Shown here in pieces: positions 60,413-64,000 of a stretch of DNA of 64,000 bases. This DNA is from Scatophagus argus (Eukaryota; Chordata; Actinopteri; Scatophagidae), in contig NC_058499.1 in assembly GCF_020382885.2 (NCBI RefSeq), positions 13,191,872-13,255,871 on the forward strand, given 5' to 3'. The notes under the pieces were generated by a model. It had not been told where the DNA came from, made no database searches, and worked only from the letters and a program-made list of their open reading frames with translations. Positions within the stretch are counted from its first letter, which is position 1; every line of letters begins with the position of its first letter. A program made the translations under genes and the position numbers.

Positions 60413-63400
60413 AAGGCAGAGGCAACAAAAACCAAAACAAGCACACACATCAAATGTATCCACGACAAAAAAGAAACAGGATGCCATGATGAGAAACATG
60501 ACGGAATCATAATCAAAGTGCACGATAATGAAAAAAATATTCAGCACAAAACCAAATCATGTAGCTTGCACCTGAGGGAGAAGATGAGTTTTCCTGTTTT
60601 GCTTTTCCAGGACTGCAGTTATTGAACAGAAATGAATTTGGATGTTTCCGTAACATGGCTGGTCTTCTTCTGATGCACACACATTTAAGGCAAAAATCTA
60701 CCTCAACGTCTGTTATCACAAAATAATTTCTGTTTTGAAGGTAATGAGTACAATGTAAAATAATTAAAAACTGAAAGGACATATCATTTATGAGCTTAAC
60801 GTGATTAATCATACAGGTTTTGTGAGTTTTATTAAAGAGTGGCTATTCTGTGTTTCAGTTCATTCCATTATTAAATATTGGCAAAGGTGGCATATGTTTA
60901 TTTTAAATCAAACAAATGTTATAATACAGTATCTGGAAAACAAATTTTAAAGTCGGATAATTTTTCAACAATAGAACCATAAAGCCTCTTGAAAAAATGG
61001 TGAAATGTTTTTAACTCACTTCACTTATTTCTATTTTATTTTTATATGGCCTCGAAATACCTCGTTGGACTTAAGGTAGATTGTTCTGTTAAGGTATTGT
61101 ACATGCATAACTGGTCTATACATACGAATTTCTCCTTTTGTTTGCCACCCTCTACACAGGAGTCAGAGATCAGGGTCAGTGTGAGATGCAGCACCCCTGA
61201 AGCTGGTTCTTCTCACTGTGTCCTGTACTTGAAGGACTGTGCTACTGGCCCCTTATGCAAAACAGCACAGTTGTAAGAAACGGAAGTTGCAATAAATGTA
61301 TTTGTGGAAACCTACTAGGTCAGCTATCAGTTGTTGTTATTGTGAGGGCTTTCTACACATGTATGTTATTCAATAAATGTTTGAGCTATAAATCCTATTC
61401 CACAGACAGCATGTTTAATAGACTAATGGTGTAAATTGCAATTATACTGAACCTGTTTAACTTGTGGTGTGACAAAGTCAATAAAATGGCGGTGGGGCAG
61501 TTACAGTTCTCTCCTCAGATATAGTAATTGGAGTCTTGGGAGGATGGGGATTATTTAATACATAGACATCTTTATGCTTCTGTTCTTTAAAATATCAGCA
61601 TTTCCTCCTGAATTTGGTGATAACAGTAAAAAGCAGACTCTGGGTTTAATACAGCGAGAAGACAATGTAAAAAGACGTACAGGTTTCGTGCACTCGTTGT
61701 TAATATTCATTTGCTATTAAGAAAAATGACTACTCTTTTGGTCTGTTCAAGGGATATTTAATGTATACATATTCTTACCATTGTATTTATTTATTTTGTT
61801 TTATTTTTTGCAATAGTGGGATTATAGAACCATGTTGAGGAGTATTGTTTTCTCTCTTAGCAATGTCCATCCAGGTAGCACTCAGTGGACCCTAAATACC
61901 TGCATAATTGTAAAGCAGGTTGGTGCTGCGTGAGCTTCAGAAGGGAAAAAAAACATTTTGAATCAGAATCGGGCAAACCAAATTAAAGGGGGTTCAAATC
62001 CCCCATGTGCCTTTTCCCTCCCCATTTCTGGCCTATCATCTATCTCTGGACCATGGTGGGGTTGTCATGTCGACCAGCCCACAAGTTACTATGACAACAG
62101 CTCAAGGGGAAGCACTTGCTAGGGAGGTTATTGCCTCCTTGGGGATGTAAGAAAGACAGGGGAAATGTGAGCAGAGACAAAGATGGAGGGACTTATAGAC
62201 TCCGGAAAGGCTTCAGTGAAGGGAGAGGTCAAGTTGGCATATGTAGTGCTGGAAGTGTGTTTGTGAGTGTATGGCAAGGCCAGTTTACATTCACAATTAT
62301 GCAGATGTAGATACAGTGTGTGAATCAGAGTTGCTCCATTCAAGCTTTGCTTGCAGAGTAAAGTTTTCTCCCTCCTGGACAAGACCTGAGCCTCCCCTCC
62401 ACATGATGTATTACACTTCTTGCTCAGTGCCTTACCCTGGGGCAGAAAGGGGCGGGGGCAAGGGAGGGAGTGACATTAAGGACCCTCCAAGGTGTCAGAT
62501 GGGTCCCCAGCTTCCCCCACATTTTGTCATATAAATGTCATAAAGACAAGTTTGGAGTCGAAGAGCTTTTGGCTCTCTTTCTGCCTGGGGGGTATCCAAG
62601 TGGTTAATTGCCCCATTAGCACTGACAGGGTAAATTGGTGGAAGGGCTAACTATATATTACAGTGGAAACAACAACCCCTGGCATACACCTGAGGGCATG
62701 GAAAGCATGGCACGTTTTACAGTGCGGCCTGCGAATATTTGAGTGTGTATGTAAGAGAGAGAGCGATAGAGAGAGAGACACAGAGAGAGAGAGAGAGAGA
62801 GAGAGAGTGTAATGTAAATGTAAATGTACAACAACCTGAGAGCTTTAATATTGGTAAAATATTAGAATTCTATATTTATCAGTACGGAAATGAACTCGTA
62901 GTGCCAGTCAAAGAGAGCATCTCCTCTCATATCTTAACTGTCTCAAGGCATTTACAATCAGCCAACCAATTCTATTCTATTCTTTTAAAAAGGTGATTTT
63001 ATGAGGGCTGCTCATACATCTAAAAATATATATTCCTCTATTGTATTATGTTTAGAAATATAAATTCTCAATAAACATATTATCTATTATTATATTAATG
63101 CTAATATATGCAAATATCTATTCCCCTGTTGTATTATCTATAATATCTATTTCATATCTTTGCTTTTCATGCTTTTGAGTGGACTGTGCATTTCGGTGTG
63201 TATTAATTTTAAACCACAAGGACCACATAGTATATAACACATTCCTCACACACAAATGCAAGCATTAGATGTGCAGGTGCTCAACTGCCTTTTTAAAATA
63301 TGGCAATGAAATATAATGGCAAAACCACAAGGAAATTTACACTAGCAGCCAGCGCTGTATTTAATATGAAGGATCATATTGTAAAGTTTAAGATAATTTG

Positions 63401-64000
63401 TTTATGATGAAAATCAAAATAAGCAACATTGGCTTAAAAAAATCAAAGCAAACTCATCAGAGTCAAATGTTTTTTACTGAGTTTTTTTCTTCGACATCAC
63501 ACTTGTTTAAAGGCTATTGTTTTACATGTGTACAAGAAGCACAAATAAGATATGTTATGAATACACAGTATATTACATGTTCATCACATATTGCTTCAGC
63601 TTCAATTCACATTTAGACATTTTTCTTTTTGACGAAACCAATAAACCCATGGACAAAACAAGGAAATAAATTATTGTCACTCACTCACTCACACACACAC
63701 ACCTTGAGACAGGGACTAACATTAAAATTATATCACCATTCACTGTCATTGTCTTTTGCTCATAAAATGATATAAAATTGTGACCGTTCGAGCTGCAGCA
63801 CAACAACAACGGAAAAGCTCCATGTGGGCATAAGGACAACAGAACAGTCACTGATTTATGTTTGTGATAACCTGCAATCTTTGCTTAGTGGCACGTGCCA
63901 GACAGCCACTTTAAACGTTTTCACATCGTAAAATAATTATTGGATGTTCTACACACGAAGACCAAATCATTTGACTCTTAATTCATTGGTCAATGCATTG
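60413..64000. other. Intergenic tail with no confident gene
   Basis: AT-rich DNA with a GA tract at about 62757-62808 and a CA tract near 63680-63705. One weak exon-like piece lies at 61161-61276 on the plus strand (see findings). No RNA gene seen. Confidence 0.4.
62757..62808. repeat. GA-rich microsatellite
   Basis: Imperfect GA tract (gagagagagcgatagagaga and on) in intergenic DNA, followed by three tgtaaa units. Confidence 0.85.

Noticed and set aside
61990-62015. Possible tRNA-like B box (ggttcaaatccccc)
   Set aside because: No matching A box or cloverleaf could be drawn around it.

Overview
This is vertebrate nuclear DNA. Intron-split genes, long AT-rich introns, many microsatellites, fish-type interspersed repeats (a Tc1-like short element, a tRNA-like SINE, repeats I associate with percomorph genomes) and clear teleost orthologues point to a ray-finned fish, probably a percomorph. 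I rebuilt the exons by hand from splice sites, reading phase and protein resemblance; no search was run.

Layout, left to right. (1) dnaja2 (+, 1398-5278), nine coding exons, 412 aa, intact. (2) A 19-exon coiled-coil gene of about 1010 aa that I do not recognise (-, 7037-13308), convergent with dnaja2, carrying one apparent +1 frameshift in a run of six A. (3) A large kielin/chordin-like gene, kcp (-, 14545-39541): signal peptide, thrombospondin-N domain, coiled coil, a half VWC, about 23 VWC repeats, then VWD, C8 and TIL. (4) Lying inside kcp, between its N-terminal exons and the VWC array and on the same strand, is a block of EGF, Kunitz-like, tyrosinase-like and Gly/aromatic/Asp-repeat exons ending in its own Cys-rich last exon (30707-35915). 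(5) cdhr5-like (+, 43155-49725), a cadherin-family membrane protein of about 891 aa. (6) calumenin (-, 53529-55742, with an untranslated first exon near 57021), 315 aa, convergent with cdhr5. (7) gtf3c6 (-, 58229-59913), a small TFIIIC subunit. From 59914 to the end I see only repeats and unassigned DNA.

The standout is the block inside kcp. Its tyrosinase fold is plain (FLPWHR, LPYFEW, WVGGHM and DPLY...DKLW landmarks) but five of the six copper-ligand histidines are replaced, so it looks like a secreted, catalytically dead tyrosinase fold. Exon phases allow two full-length readings from one N-terminus: an ordinary kcp of about 2097 aa that skips the block, and a protein of about 1239 aa that enters it and stops at 30707. 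Whether this is one gene with alternative 3' halves or a separate nested gene needs transcript data.

The genes do not form one pathway: two chaperone or secretory-path proteins (DNAJA2, calumenin), one BMP-type matrix regulator (KCP), one epithelial brush-border-type cadherin and one RNA polymerase III factor. KCP and CALU are also close neighbours in mammals, so part of the order looks like old synteny.
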